DNA of 64,000 nucleotides from Mytilisepta virgata (lineage: Eukaryota; Mollusca; Bivalvia; Mytilida; Mytilidae). Below are positions 1 to 12,600 of the stretch, piece after piece (within the stretch, counting starts at the first letter, position 1; the number at the start of each line of letters is the position of its first letter). A program made the position numbers and the translations under genes. The stretch is from contig CM051512.1 in the NCBI GenBank assembly GCA_028015205.1, forward strand, positions 8,802,255 through 8,866,254. The letters are read 5' to 3'. The notes below the pieces were generated by a model. That model saw only the letters and a program-made list of their open reading frames with translations, was not told where the DNA came from and made no database searches.

Positions 1-2224
1 GAAAATTACACTATGACGTCGTTGAGGCTTGTGGAAACTTTTTACTATGAAGTCGTCAAATAAGCCGTCTAACGCTCGATACTCAACATAAATAACCCTA
101 TTTTACCACGATTGTAGACTGGGCCTGAATTTTTATTTATTAATTTATATTTCAACTGAAGAATAGGATGATTAAATATTTCTTTCAGAGACTTGTAAAA
201 TATATATTTAGCTTTTTTCTAAATATTTCTATCTACTTTTTCTGCTCTGAACGTATTTTTTTCTTCTTCTTATATATCTATTTATTTATTTTATTTTTTC
301 TTGAGATATGTACTAGACACCGTAAGATATTTCACTAAGGAAGTGATTAGCCTGAGCTTGAAATACTTATCATGAGATTATAAAGGTAGCCTCGGTTAGG
401 GTAACTTACATATTCCTGTCAGTTTTCGTTCGTCTGCTTATATTCGGAACCTTGACGGAAAAGCATAGTAACATTTACGATCTAAAGTGCTGACTTCGCA
501 CATTAACGCTTTGCTTTTTTTTTCTTATCTATATACGATAAGCATAATCAGTTATGACATAAGTGTTATGTTGTCATTAGCCTTAACTTAATCACCAATA
601 CACAGAAATATTTTATTTCTAATTTGACGTAAGGTAACCAACCGTAACGAAAGATTTCTTGAAAACTACTAAAAGGGTTGCATGTTTGTTAAGATACACT
701 CTGTTACCGTACAATATAAACAAATATTAGTTCTGTTTGGTTACACCTGCCATAACCGTTATTACAGACTTCCCAAGATAACATGTCGGTAAAAATACCT
801 CCTCTTGTAGGTTTCCGGGGTTTGAATATGCTGTACTTGAATACACAGAGGGCTTAAAAAACCATATGGGTGGTCCGTCACCACCAAACCCTTTTAACAA
901 AAAGCCTATAATTTTCATATCTAAGACCAAACTTCAAATGAGAAGGGGATCTGGCCATCTTGCCGTCCTCTTTATCCAATCTCTGTTCGACTTTTTGAAG
1001 CCTCTTTGGTTATATGCTTAACAAAAACCTTTCTGATTTTTAGTGAGAGTTCACATTACTAGAGCTTTAGTTTCTGTACTATCAAGTTCCAAATCTGTTC
1101 AGCCTGGTTTTCTTTTATTCTTTTAGTTATACAGGTTATGTTCCATTCTCCTGAGTTTGTCTTGCTATGGATTTCAATTTTACAGACTGTAACTAAATAA
1201 CTATGACGGAAATCTCCATCAATTTCCGGAAATAGCTATAGTTACATACACATGACTTATTTGCATAAACTCACATTTAAAGTTAGCCAATTAAGGTAAA
1301 GAAGACAACACAATTCCAATATGTATTGTAAAGTTAATATTCATTGTTTGACGTCGGGACGTGGCGTTCATTTTTCGATGAACGATTTTAGCCTAGTCTA
1401 GGAATCCAACATTCGGAAACATTGTGTTGTCATTACAGGCTAAAATTTCAATTAATTTTACCAATTTTCTTCAATTTTTTAAAATTATAAGTAATAAAAG
1501 ATGTTTTTACGCAATTCGTCGGTGTTTATGGCTGTTGATTGGCAAATTGAATCCAGGTGAGCGATACAGGCTCCTGGGAGCCTCAACTTAAAATATAAAA
1601 TTGATGTTACGAAATAATAGGTCTATGTCCTCAAACAGAACAAAAGCTAGAAATAATAATACTGACGTATGTTTTACGTCATTATGACGAAAGCCTATTT
1701 TATTTTACAAAATAAAATGTTATTTTTATACTCACAATTTCAACAATAACCTATGAAAAAAAGTTTTATTTAGAATTAGTGGATAATTAACTAAGATCAT
1801 CACCCTTCTGCTTTGGATTAATGACTCAGTCTGTTTACCTCCTTTACACATCCCCTGTAGATCAAATCAGTTTCTATAAATGACGGGTGTACGAAGTGTA
1901 ATTTGTCGAATCTGCGTTTATTAAGAATATATTTCAGCAGATTAAGAATCACGCCTACCCTCATTTTAACAGCTGTTTGTACTAATCATATGCATAAACT
2001 GGCTAATCAGTAGCCTTTGATGCTAGTTAGAAAGTATTTAGGATGTTATAGAAATTTTATTCCTGTATAAATGATATCATTTTCACGATTGTTTCAGTGT
2101 GAATTGCTAATAAAACACGTCTTAAAGTGATTAACAGCACGCTTACTCTCAGCGGGTTCGTACGTTTTGATTATTAAAGGAGAACGAAAATAAAACTCAA
2201 CATTTCAGGTACATGTTTTGACTT
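1..2224. other. AT-rich non-coding stretch
   Basis: No coding region can be supported here on either strand. The longest open frame (about 67 codons near 727-930, minus strand) has no recognisable domain and no splice context. The only recognisable item is a short mobile-element end at 1551-1590. Confidence 0.6.
1551..1590 (+). mobile_element. Terminal fragment of the GGTGAGCGATACAGGCT repeat family
   Basis: The sequence CCAGGTGAGCGATACAGGCT followed by a small GCTCCTGGGAGCC hairpin matches the right end of the larger element at 55471-56885 and the end of the fragment at 19500-19890. Only about 40 bases are left here, so it is a stub. Confidence 0.55.
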
Positions 2225-2990
2225 TATCCACGTGTTACTTAGTTACAAATGACATCACAGCTACTGCTTGGTTAAGTTCATGAGTTATTAAGTTGAAGAT
2301 GACATCACAATTACAAATTTTCACATTCTCATTTAATTTCCCATATGTATTGCCCACACTATACACCACAGTTATTCGAATCTGTGTTGAAAGCTGTCTG
2401 GCTATATCACAGCTATTTCTTTGGTTAAATTCATGAGATGACATTACATTACAAAATTTTCACATTTGTAATTTAATTTTTCATACATATTGCACATTGT
2501 ATTTATACACCTAACGTATATAAAGAAGGCCCCTCCAGCCTTCAGAAAAAGAGATATTGCTACTTCATTCTTTTCTTTTTTTTCCTTTCTTTCTTTTCTT
2601 TTTATTTTTTTGACAATTAATATTTGTAATACATTCTAAGATCAGTTCCGTGTTGAAGGCTGTTTGGTTACATCACAGCCATTGCTTTGTTTACGTTCAC
2701 GAGCTCCCACGTTGAAAATGAGATCACAGTCACAAATTTCCAAAGTTTTAATTTGATTTTCTATATATATTGCCCACATTCATTATATTTATACACCCAA
2801 CTTAATCGAACCGTACTGTTTTCTAAGCTCAGCCTAACAGGCTCGTGTTCAATGCTGTTTGGCTTTGTCACAGCTATTGCTTTGTTTAAAGTTTAATATG
2901 ACACCAGAGTAACAATTTTTCACATTTCTTATTTAATTTTCCGTATTTATTGCCCACACTAATTGTATTGATACATAATGTATTCTAGGC
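2225..2990. repeat. Diverged tandem copies of a roughly 150-200 bp unit
   Basis: Four decayed copies can be followed, beginning near 2225, 2390, 2645 and 2845. Each carries in order a GTGTTGAA-type start, a TCACAGCTATTGCTT-like stretch, a GATGACATCACA-like stretch, TTTTCACATTT, TTTAATTTTCC and TATTGCCCACA. A T-rich low-complexity insert (2565-2612) interrupts the second and third. Weak open frames here (for example 2687-2896) only reflect the repeat and are not called as genes. The array abuts the 47-bp satellite. Confidence 0.6.
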
Positions 2991-2998
2991 ATACATCT

Positions 2999-4740
2999 GT
3001 CTTAAAGTCTATATGGCGACTTCTCTAGGCTGTATCTGGGTTTCCGTCTTAAAGTCTATATGGCGACTTCTCTAGGCTGTATCTGGGTTTCCGTCTTAAA
3101 GGCTTTATGGTCATTTCTCTGGGCTGTATCTTTGTTTCCGTCTTAAAGTCTATATGGCGACTTCTATAGGCTGTATCTGGGTTTCCGTCTTAAAGGCTTT
3201 ATGGTGATTTCTCTAGGCTCTATCTGGGTTTCCGTCTTAAAGGCTTTATGGCGACTTCTCTAGGCTCTATCTGGGTTTCCGTCTTAAAGGCTTTATGGCG
3301 ACTTCTCTAGGCTCTATCTGGGTTTCCGTCTTAAAGGCTTTATGGCGACTTCTCTAGGCTCTATCTGGGTTTCCGTCTTAAAGGCTTTATGGGGACGTCT
3401 CTAGGCTGTATCTGGGTTTCCGTCTCAAAGTCTATATGGCGACTTCTCTGGGCTGTATCTGGGTTTCCGTCTTAAAGGCTTTATGGCGACTTCTCTAGGC
3501 TGTATCTGGATTTCCGTCTTAAAGTCTATATGGCGACTTCTCTAGGCTCTATCTGGGTTTCCGTCTTAAAGGCTTTATGGCGACTTCTCTAGGCTCTATC
3601 TGGGTTTCCGTCTTAAAGGCGTTATGGGGACATCTCTAGGCTGTATCTGGGTTTCCGTCTCAAAGTCTATATGGCGACTTCTCTGGGCTGTATCTGGGTT
3701 TCCGTCTTAAAGGCTTTATGGCGACTTCTCTAGGCTGTATCTGGATTTCCGTCTTAAAGTCTATATGGCGACTTCTCTAGGCTCTATCTGGGTTTCCGTC
3801 TTAAAGGCTTTATGGCGACTTCTCTAGGCTCTATCTGGGTTTCCGTCTTAAAGGCTTTATGGGGACGTCTCTAGGCTGTATCTGGGTTTCCGTCTCAAAG
3901 TCTATATGGCGACTTCTCTAGGCTGTATCTGGATTTCCGTCTTAAAGACTTTATGGCGACTGCTCTAGGCTGTATCTGGGTTTCCGTCTTAAAGGCTTTA
4001 CGGCGACTTCTCTAGGCTGTATCTGGGTTTCCGTCTTAAAGTCTATATGGCGACTTCTCTAGGCTGTATCTGGGTTTCCGTCTTAAAGGCTTTACGGCGA
4101 CTTCTCTAGGCTGTATCTGGGTTTCCGTCTTAAAGTCTATATGGCGACTTTTCTAGGCTGTATCTGGGTTTCCGTCTTAAAGTCTATATGGCGACTTCTC
4201 TAGGCTGTATCTGGGTTTCCGTCTTAAAGTCTATATGGCGACTTCTCTAGGCTGTTTCTGGGTTTTCGTCTTAAAGTCTATATGGCGACTTCTCTAGGCT
4301 GTATCTGGGTTTCGGTCTTAAAGGCTATATGGCGACTTCTCTAGGCTGTATCTGGGTTTCGTCTTAAAGTCTATATGGCGACTTCTCTAGGCTGTATCTG
4401 GGTTTCCGTCTTAAAGTCTATATGGCGACTTCTCTAGGCTGTTTCTGGGTTTCCGTCTTAAAGTCTATATGGCGACTTCTCTAGGCTGTATCTGGGTTTC
4501 GGTCTTAAAGTCTATATGGCGACTTCTCTAGGCTGTTTCTGGGTTTCCGTCTTAAATTCTATATGGCGACTTCGCTAGGCTGTTTCTGGGTTTCGGTCTT
4601 AAATTCTATATGGCGACTTCTCTAGGCTGTATCTGGGGTTCCGTCTTAAATTCTATATGGCGACTTCTCTAGGCTGTATCTGGGATTCCGTCTTAAAGTC
4701 TATATGGCGACTTCTCTAGGCTGTATATGGGTTTCCGTCT
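2999..4740. repeat. 47-bp satellite array, about 37 units
   Basis: The unit begins GTCTTAAAGTCTATATGGCG and ends with CTGTATCTGGGTTTCC. Variants include TCTATATGG versus GCTTTATGG, GGCTGTATC versus GGCTCTATC, and a rare GGGGACGTCTC. The rare GGGGAC variant recurs at 3391, 3626 and 3861, exactly 235 bp apart, which shows a five-unit higher-order repeat in the middle of the array. The right-hand third (from about 4020) is more homogeneous in its TCTATATGG variant. A few units have lost a base (near 4360). No coding potential is evident. Confidence 0.95.
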
Positions 4741-6222
4741 CGTGACCTCTCTATGTACTTATTATATTTTGTTTCTGGGTTGTTATTTAATAGACATTTA
4801 TTCCTCATATCTCCGTTCATGACTACCTTTTAACTATGTTCCACACTAAAAGTTTAATATGGTTAAGTACTTGTTAGTTCAGTTAACAATATACATTTGA
4901 TGACTGGTCATGAGAGGCAACGCCGAGGGTAAAAGTTTGTACCGAGGGGTAATAAATTTACTGTTCCCAAAATGACCAGTCAATAAATTAATGTATTATC
5001 ATACTGAATAAACAAAAACCAAACAAAAACGTTTCATTAAAACCCACAATAGAACTTATATTTGTGCATTCAGAGTGACCGGTGAAATGGTACTAACAAG
5101 GACTTTTAGATGAAAAAATCCGCGAAATATGAATACATGCAGTACTGTTCCCCCGGTGAACAATACATAAACCTGATGACCAATATCCAATGAGATTAAG
5201 GAGGAAAAACCGCCAAATATGAATACAGTACTGTTCCCCCGGTGAACAGTACATAACTGATGACCGGTGAAATAGAACAAACAAGGCCTTGTGGATGAAT
5301 CAGTTTAAATGATACACTTGATTTACAATAGGAAAAAAATACTGAAGTATAATAATTGACTTTGCCTGAAACTTACTTCATGGTAGTGATATACATTTTG
5401 CAATAAAGCATATCTAGCGAAAATGAAATTACGTGGTTTAAACTTTGCTCTTTTCCCTCGAGGCATTTTCGCAATGTACAGAAAATTATATATCTCGATA
5501 TATCTGGCAACCGAGTTACGAAAACTACTAAATAATAATTCCGGTTTCGTTGTACGAGTACATGCTTATCTGGGTTTAAGTGTTGTTTTGTGTTTTAATA
5601 TCTGTCTTGTTCCAATTTTTCAAAACACACTTTAAAATTTTCCTTCGTACTTAAAACAAGCACAACCATTGAACTTGTAATTTTTAACGATTACGTGAGC
5701 CACTTGAAATTTGGCAAAATAACAATGCAATAAAAAAAAATAATACCTAAGCACAAAAGAAGACGTTGAAAAAATTCAGAGTTGTCCCATTTAAAGACTG
5801 GTTTTTAAAGAAAAATTAAACATGCATGAAGATGACAGAAAAGTGCAAACAAAAAACCAAAATCACATTTAAAAAGGCAAGCATGGTCGTTTTCATTGCT
5901 GCTCTTCATCTTGATAGTCCCAGTGAAGTCTAAAACCATTCTAAACTCTATTTTAGCTTCAATTAAAAGTAAAAAAAACTTTAATGTAAGTCGATGTCAA
6001 ACAAACAAAACAACATAAGCTCTTTTGGGCTTTTAAAATTGACTTTAATACATGCATTACACAAACAATATAACCGATTACAATGACATACAATGACATT
6101 TCAGTTTCACATCACATATTGCGCGTATTAAAAAACACAATAGAGCTAAAGCACCAAGCATCAAAACACAGCACACAATGTAAGCGGTTGTAATTTTTAA
6201 TTCTATGTTGTTTTACTTCCAG
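4741..6222. other. AT-rich stretch upstream of the ligand-binding-domain exons
   Basis: No gene can be supported. A partial direct duplication of about 90 bp lies at 5076-5290: ACTGTTCCCCCGGTGAACA occurs twice, with GACCGGTGAAAT at both outer edges. The small open frames over it (5056-5284, minus strand) come from the duplication. A first exon with a signal peptide for the gene starting at 6223 would be expected upstream, but I could not identify it. Confidence 0.5.
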
Positions 6223-6430
6223 AATTGATGTACATGGTAAAGAAGATGTTGACTACAGAGAAGAAACGAAGCATGTTTTTACTACTGTGTTCCACAAATA
6301 TAATGAAAGAGTTCGGCCATACAATAATGGACTGGATCCAGTAGAAGTCAAATTAAATTTAGAATTCGTAGACATCATATCACTAAATACCAAAAAGAAC
6401 CAAATGGAGAGTATAGTAGACCTTAGACTG
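6223..6430 (+). CDS. Cys-loop-receptor-type ligand-binding protein, exon with N-terminal helix and first strands
   Basis: This internal exon runs from an acceptor (TTTTACTTCCAG) to a GTAAGT donor, with one leading base and then 69 codons. The translation holds the N-terminal helix and early strands of a nicotinic-receptor or acetylcholine-binding-protein fold: KYNERVRPYNN, then VKLNLEFVDIISLNTKKNQM, then VDLRL. In the family this matches the pattern of a helix followed by 'R P', alternating hydrophobic strands, 'I..ln.KnQ' and the W-L strand. It joins in phase 0 to the exon at 19198 across a 12.8 kb intron full of repeats. The signal-peptide exon is not seen. The fold family is clear; the ligand is unknown. 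Confidence 0.8.
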
Positions 6431-6634
6431 GTAAGTTCTGGATTCAATAATACAAAGAGACTAACATCGGAAGATAAATCAATTATGCATGGGAACCAGA
6501 CTAAACAGGAAACTGACTTAAAATGTAAAGTTTCTATAGCTACAAAACAAAGTTGTGTGCACTATTACGTGTCTCTACTTTATAGGCGAAAAGATCATGT
6601 GGTCTTTCCGTATATTTCAAATAAAGAACACGTT

Positions 6635-7880
6635 TTAAGGGGGTAGGCCTGGGGTAAGGGAGATAACTCCTATTGATGTTTTTTGTTCTTGACGTCAAAC
6701 AATAGGAATGACGTGGCATTACTATGACGTACAAAATTTCCTCGCATTAGACGAAGTGAAGAGGTTTGGTAAGGGGCATCTCCGTAACGAATCTAAAACT
6801 TTTTCGAAATATTGCAAAATCGATAATTACGTAGGATTTGATATATTGATGAATTATTGTTTAACATCCAGTGGCAATTATGAAATGCATATTACGATGA
6901 TGAAAAAGCCGCTAAAAATGAAGAAAATGCTGAGTCAATATTTGTAATAATTTCATAAATCCTTACTAGAATTTTCTACTCGTGCCATAAATTCGTAATA
7001 TATAATCTAGACTTAGACCCCCCCCCCCCCCCCTGAGAAGTGTGTGTTTGTGATGTGTGCTTATCTCGTCCTCATCTCAGTGCGTGGTTGCTTATATCAC
7101 ATTATCCTGTTAGTCTTATACTGTAACAGTAATAGTCCATCACACATAAAATGTTACACTCCTGGCATTTTCTGGATTATTTTAAATAGCATTTAATTGA
7201 TGAATTTTTTAGAGATATTTTCTGTCTTAAATCATATACAAGTAACCATGATTTGTTGTATAGCATATATAAACTACATATAATGAATGATAATGCAGCT
7301 TCAAATAGTATTATGGGAAAATCTTTATTTTTTTCAATGTCTTAATATCAAAATTGATCGAGTATTTTGTGAAAACTTGTGGTTAAAATTTCATAATTTT
7401 TTTGTCATATAACACACATATATATGATATTTGTTTTAACAGTTTTTTGTAAGAATTAAACGACAGAATTTTTTTACAGCAGTGTTTGAATATTTAATGA
7501 GGCAACTGAAAATGAACGAAATTGCTAACATGTTGTGGTACTTTTTACCTTTGAATTTGCATATAAAGAATGAATTTTAGCATCATATTTCATTTTTGAT
7601 TAAGACTATATCCCTGTTCTTCAGTTCAACAATTATAACTATTTTTTATCAAACATATGTCCTATGAGAGGTAGTAATATTCACTAACTTATGCCATCCC
7701 ATGGAATGAAGGGTAGCCCTTTAATGCCCATTTTCAATGAACCCTGTGAAGGAAACGCGTGGTTGAATTTCAACAAAATTTTCTCAGGTGGTGTATTGAG
7801 ACATATATAATGCATAACGAAAATATAAAGAAAATTAAACAAGTGGAAAATTTTGGCCTAACCCAGGCCTACCCCCTTAA
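6635..7880. mobile_element. Non-autonomous TTAA inverted-repeat element, 1.2 kb
   Basis: The ends are TTAAGGGGGTAGGCCTGGG at the left and CCCAGGCCTACCCCCTTAA at the right, perfect inverted repeats of about 19 bp. The TTAA at each edge could be a target-site duplication of the piggyBac type. The interior is AT-rich with a C tract (7017-7033). The open frame at 6708-6947 lies inside it and resembles no transposase. It sits in the intron just after the exon ending at 6430. Confidence 0.75.
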
Positions 7881-9069
7881 TTAAAAATAATTTTATTCTC
7901 AAAAAAACATGCCTTTGTCCAAGAACGTCACATATTATATGTGGTGACATCATACTTTATACAAATATCAATTACTCTTTTACAAATAGATTATGGCAAT
8001 TCTTCTGAAATTTGGAATATTATGCACTTAGCACTAGAAAAAGAATAATTAATTGTCAGAGAAGGAAACAAAGGTGTATAGAAACGTGCAGGTTCAACCT
8101 GATTTCTAAAGAGACAAATGTACTTTGCGATTTTCGGCTTGCGGGCTGTTCGGTTTCAAACAGTCAATAAAAAACACACAATAAAAAACAAATTTTCTGT
8201 AAGTTTGACATATCTTGTATTTCTCTCGTGCATAGCTCTGCCCTTAGCTGTGTTTTTGGCTTTACCCTTATGGAAATGTTTGCATTTTGCTGTTCAGGGT
8301 TTGGGATTATTGTTTTGGTTTTCAACATTTTAATCCTTCAGCACAACAGATGACGACATGTGCACATCTTGTGCTTCAAAATTACTATCAAAGAATGTAT
8401 TGCATTGATATTTTAATTACTTCTGAGAAATCCATGACAAAAAATATCCAGTTTTTCGGGCATACAGTCGGGATGATAAACTAAAGACTGAAAAAAAGGC
8501 ATGCATACAAACATATTTTTCCCGCAGATATCAGAAAAACAAACGCAAAAATAAACATGACAGAACAAAAATAAAACAATTAGTGTGTATAAATATTATG
8601 CATTGATATGATTTACTACTACCACCAACGCCATGAATATTTTGCACAATCGCAGGCGATCTCAAGATATTGAAGTACGTTAGCACCATCTGTGTTGACG
8701 TTTTTATTTGCTGTCTTATTATGACCTGTGGGGGATAAACAAAACAACGTTTTATAAGATATAAAATAAATAAGCAAATGCTGCCTTATTATGACCTACG
8801 GGGGATAAATAAAATAGCATGTTATTAGATATAAAATAAATAAACATTATCTATTAACATTTTTTTGATACGCTGTTATTGCAAAGTTTTAACAATTCAC
8901 GTCTACAATACTCACGGCCAAAAATGTGGTATTTCTAAACATTCAACCAAAACGTTAATTGTAGGCTAGGGGAGCTACGGACGCCAATTGACTGAAAAAA
9001 AGGTAGAACCAAAAACTTATCCATGACAGACAACTCCTTACAGTTTTCTTATTTTATAACAATAAAATA
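7881..9069. other. Intronic AT-rich sequence
   Basis: No gene is supported. Two near-identical stretches lie at 8709-8772 and 8780-8848 (TTATTATGACCT(G/A)(T/C)GGGGGATAAA followed by ATATAAAATAAATAA), a small direct duplication. The open frames at 8118-8484 have no recognisable domain. Confidence 0.5.
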
Positions 9070-9632
9070 TTAAGGATGATCGCTGGTCTAATAGGAAATA
9101 AATAGGATTTGAAATAGGTGTTTTAGTTTGAGAGAACATGAGAATAGTAAACAGAAAAACATATTGGTTCATGTGCTCATTTTAGAGCTATAAGGCCTTG
9201 AAAATTTGCAGGAAATTGGTTTTCCCTGGATTTTTTATTGTCTTTGCATTGACAACTTCAGTCTCTCAAAAATTTATGAAAAAATAAAAAGGATTTCATA
9301 AATTTTTGTCAAATACCATTTTATGGTATATATGCTTGAATTACAAAAGAAAAAGTGGGGGTTCATGGGCAAAAAATTTCATGTTTAAGAAATTGATAAA
9401 ACCCGGGGATTCCGAAAATCTGACAAAAAGACCAAAACATGACCAGCGAAAGTGAAAAATCCAGAGAAAATCTATTTCCTGCAAATTTTCAAGGCTTTAT
9501 AGCTCTAAAATGAGCACATGAACCTTTATTTTTTTTCTTGCTTGTTTGTTTACTATTCATATGTTATATCTCAAACTAAAACACCTATTTCAAATCCTAT
9601 TTATTCCCTATTAAACCAGCGATCATCCTTGA
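9070..9632. mobile_element. Fold-back version of the TTAAGGATGATCGCTGGTC element
   Basis: The left end is TTAAGGATGATCGCTGGTC and the right end is GACCAGCGATCATCCTTGA-like. The left arm (about 9070-9230) and right arm (about 9460-9632) are inverted copies of about 160 bp, including TTTTAGAGCTATAA and its complement. The inner part ends in GACCAGCGAAAG, an internal element end. It therefore looks like one element of the 53808-54207 type with an extra inverted arm added. It is non-coding; the open frame at 9518-9727 lies within the right arm. Confidence 0.75.
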
Positions 9633-12600
9633 CATTTTATGATTCAACTTTCGACGCACTGTATACGCGTTATATAGCAAACTACGTCTTGTTATCATTT
9701 TTAAATGTTATAGCTGTGGAAAGGTAAAGTAAGTAATTGTTTCCGTCTGAAATGGGCAGATGAATTTCTCTACTTTTCGAGGAGAAGCATCATAAAAGCG
9801 ACGTTATGGGTTTTGTTAAACATATGAGAGTGAAATGCAACGATAAAACGACATCCCACTCGGGTTGTTGTGTGCATGTTCTTCACTACGAATAACGGGG
9901 CATCTCACTAGTAATAAGTACATCACCTCTCCTGTCCTCTCATTCCCAAAAACGGGGTGTCAAAGGATCAACAGGTTTCATGAAAACTCTAAATAAAGAT
10001 ACATGTGTATATGGAAAACATGTTAAAATAAGCAGATAAGAAACAACCAATAAAAATACATAACCTAACTTTCGTTGCAATATTCGACAACCACCCATGA
10101 AAATTACCTAATTCTGCACGTTTTCAAAATCTTAGCTTCATTTTTTTTTTTTTTTTTTTTTTGCTTGTGAAAATATAAATGTTAATGCACATTTTAATGT
10201 AATTGCATGCTTTTGCCAAATAATTAGTTTTACTAGAAGAATTATAAATCTGCAATTAAAATCTGTTCACTTAATTTCTTTACTATGTTCCAGTATATTA
10301 TGGCATAGCTTTTAATATACTTTTACCAATATCTGTCTCTTATCATATTGTTCAGATTGCAGCTACTGTTTATTATAAATGTTACTTAACAGATATTTGA
10401 CAATCGTGCAGGAATGAACACGAAGTTTCTATATATTTCCCATATACAAATTAACAAAGACAGCGCTAATTACCGACATACTCCCACAAATAGATTACAT
10501 TCTATCGTCATCCTGTAATATACGTCAGGGTTAATAGTAATTATGAACAATTTTCAACCGGATTTTTAACGGAAAAATATAGGTTATATGTTTGTCAATG
10601 TACGGCGAGCGGGCGGTCGGCTGCAAATAGTGATATAATAAAATCTGATTTCCTGCCAATCAGACAGCTTTTTGTAATATTTAATATAGTGCTTTACTTA
10701 AATTTTAAAATAAACACAGACACTAAATTTATTTATTTATGCTTAACCTTTATCAGTTACATTTGTGACCAAAAGTATCTACTAATGGTTGTGTCTTTTG
10801 GGGTCCGTGTTTTGGTACATATGATCCTTTTTCAAAAATATTCGTGCAACTACGATTAATCGTAAGTTTGATCTGGTTTCCTGTTTTCAATGTCCTTGTT
10901 TTATTGAAGTATTGAAACCAGTCTCGATCGTACTCAAACTGTTTGTGAAACGGGACCCATATGAATTATCAGGAGTAGGAGCCTGACATTGGTCATTCAT
11001 TAATACTCTGAATCTTTACGAATATACAGTTAAGTACCCAAAATACATAACAAAAAAGCAAGAAAACAACGTTTTCAGCTTCAATTAACTGAAAATAGGA
11101 AATGTATTTCCATAAGCATTTTGTCCTTACGTTATGAGTGCCGATAATAATTATAAGCGAGCAAAGCTCGCTCTTATATGTATCAAATTTGGGATATATA
11201 TATATGTGTATACATGAAAAGGGCCGAGTATTCTATAATTGAAAAAGTTTCGGCAAGATGGCGGCGGCTGCTGCGTCCATCGTAACTCCTCTGCCATTCT
11301 ACAGTAAGGGCCGTGAAAATGTCCGAGAAGATACGATTGGTAAAACCGGAAAATATCACTAGGCGCATGTCCCATGAAATCATTAGTTCATTCGTCCCTT
11401 TATTTCTCGGACCCTTTTAGGTATTTATGTCCGATTTAATTTGTCAACCTAATTCGATAAATCTAAATACCAAAAATTAAAAGAAGGAACAAGCTTCGCT
11501 CGCTCCTAAGGTCGCAATTTTACCTAACCATAACCATTACTAAAACTAGTACAAACCATTGTTAGAAGATTAAAACTAAACACGAACATATATCTCTCTA
11601 ATTATCATTATGACAAAGTTGAATACTAGAGTACCGATACATGAATGTGATTGTGTCTAAATTTCTAATGATTACATTTGTGCCTAACTAATTTTTTCTT
11701 AAATTATAGAACACTGCGTTTATAGGGAGCGCAGCGAACGCTATAGGAGCATAGGCATTTTTTACATATGGGTTATTTAGAAAAATCTTTGTTTAATGGG
11801 GGCAGCCATATTGTGCTACATACTAAGGCTAGAAATAGTTTCGTTCGCCGCAAACGTAAGTAAGGGAAATAACTTGCTTTAAATTATAATTTTAAAGTCA
11901 GAATCGTGATATCGGAAATGAGTTTCTGAAAAGGGCTATTGCTGTGCTCGCATCATTGGTCACGCCAACAGCATATTATTGCATTTTTTTGTGATCATGC
12001 TGATTTTTTGACAACAGTATATTCGTAGCCCGACATATGTTTAGCTTTTGCAATGAGTTTTGGCTAATTGTTTGAGGCCTATCCCTCAATGTTATTAATT
12101 ACCGTGTAATGCTTTCTTAGTGAAACCAAATATCTTGCTTCTTTCAAATTTATTTTCGCAATTTTACAGTATGTTTGATGTCCTGACGTCCATGCTTTGA
12201 TTTACTAACGTTATTAATGATATTTGTTGAGTAAACAATAATTTTGTTTTATGCAGAGCTTTTACTTTTTCCCTGTCATCTTTAAACACCCATTGCTATC
12301 TTCTGGATTGAATAAAAAGACATTATTAGTTTCTCATTGTTGGTCTTTGTAAAGCGATTCGACACATGTAAACAACAAAGTTTTATCGTTATTATGTCGT
12401 TAGAACATGTTTTGCAAGAGCATAAAACCGAAAGGCATTTGCATGCAGCAATTAAAGTCGACTTCTCACATAAAGAACTACAATGTATAGTATTTGAGAT
12501 AGGAGCCAATCTGAATTCTCTATGATACAATAACCAGATTTTTTTTCGCATATTTTGATATTTTAAAAACCACTTTTTTACCAAAAAAATTTTAAAAGTT

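Noticed and set aside
5423..5635. 70-codon frame as the missing signal-peptide exon of the ligand-binding gene
   Set aside because: It has a stop before any suitable donor and the hydrophobic part is at the C-terminal end, not the start.
6708..6947. 79-codon frame as a gene
   Set aside because: It lies entirely within an inverted-repeat element and resembles no known protein.
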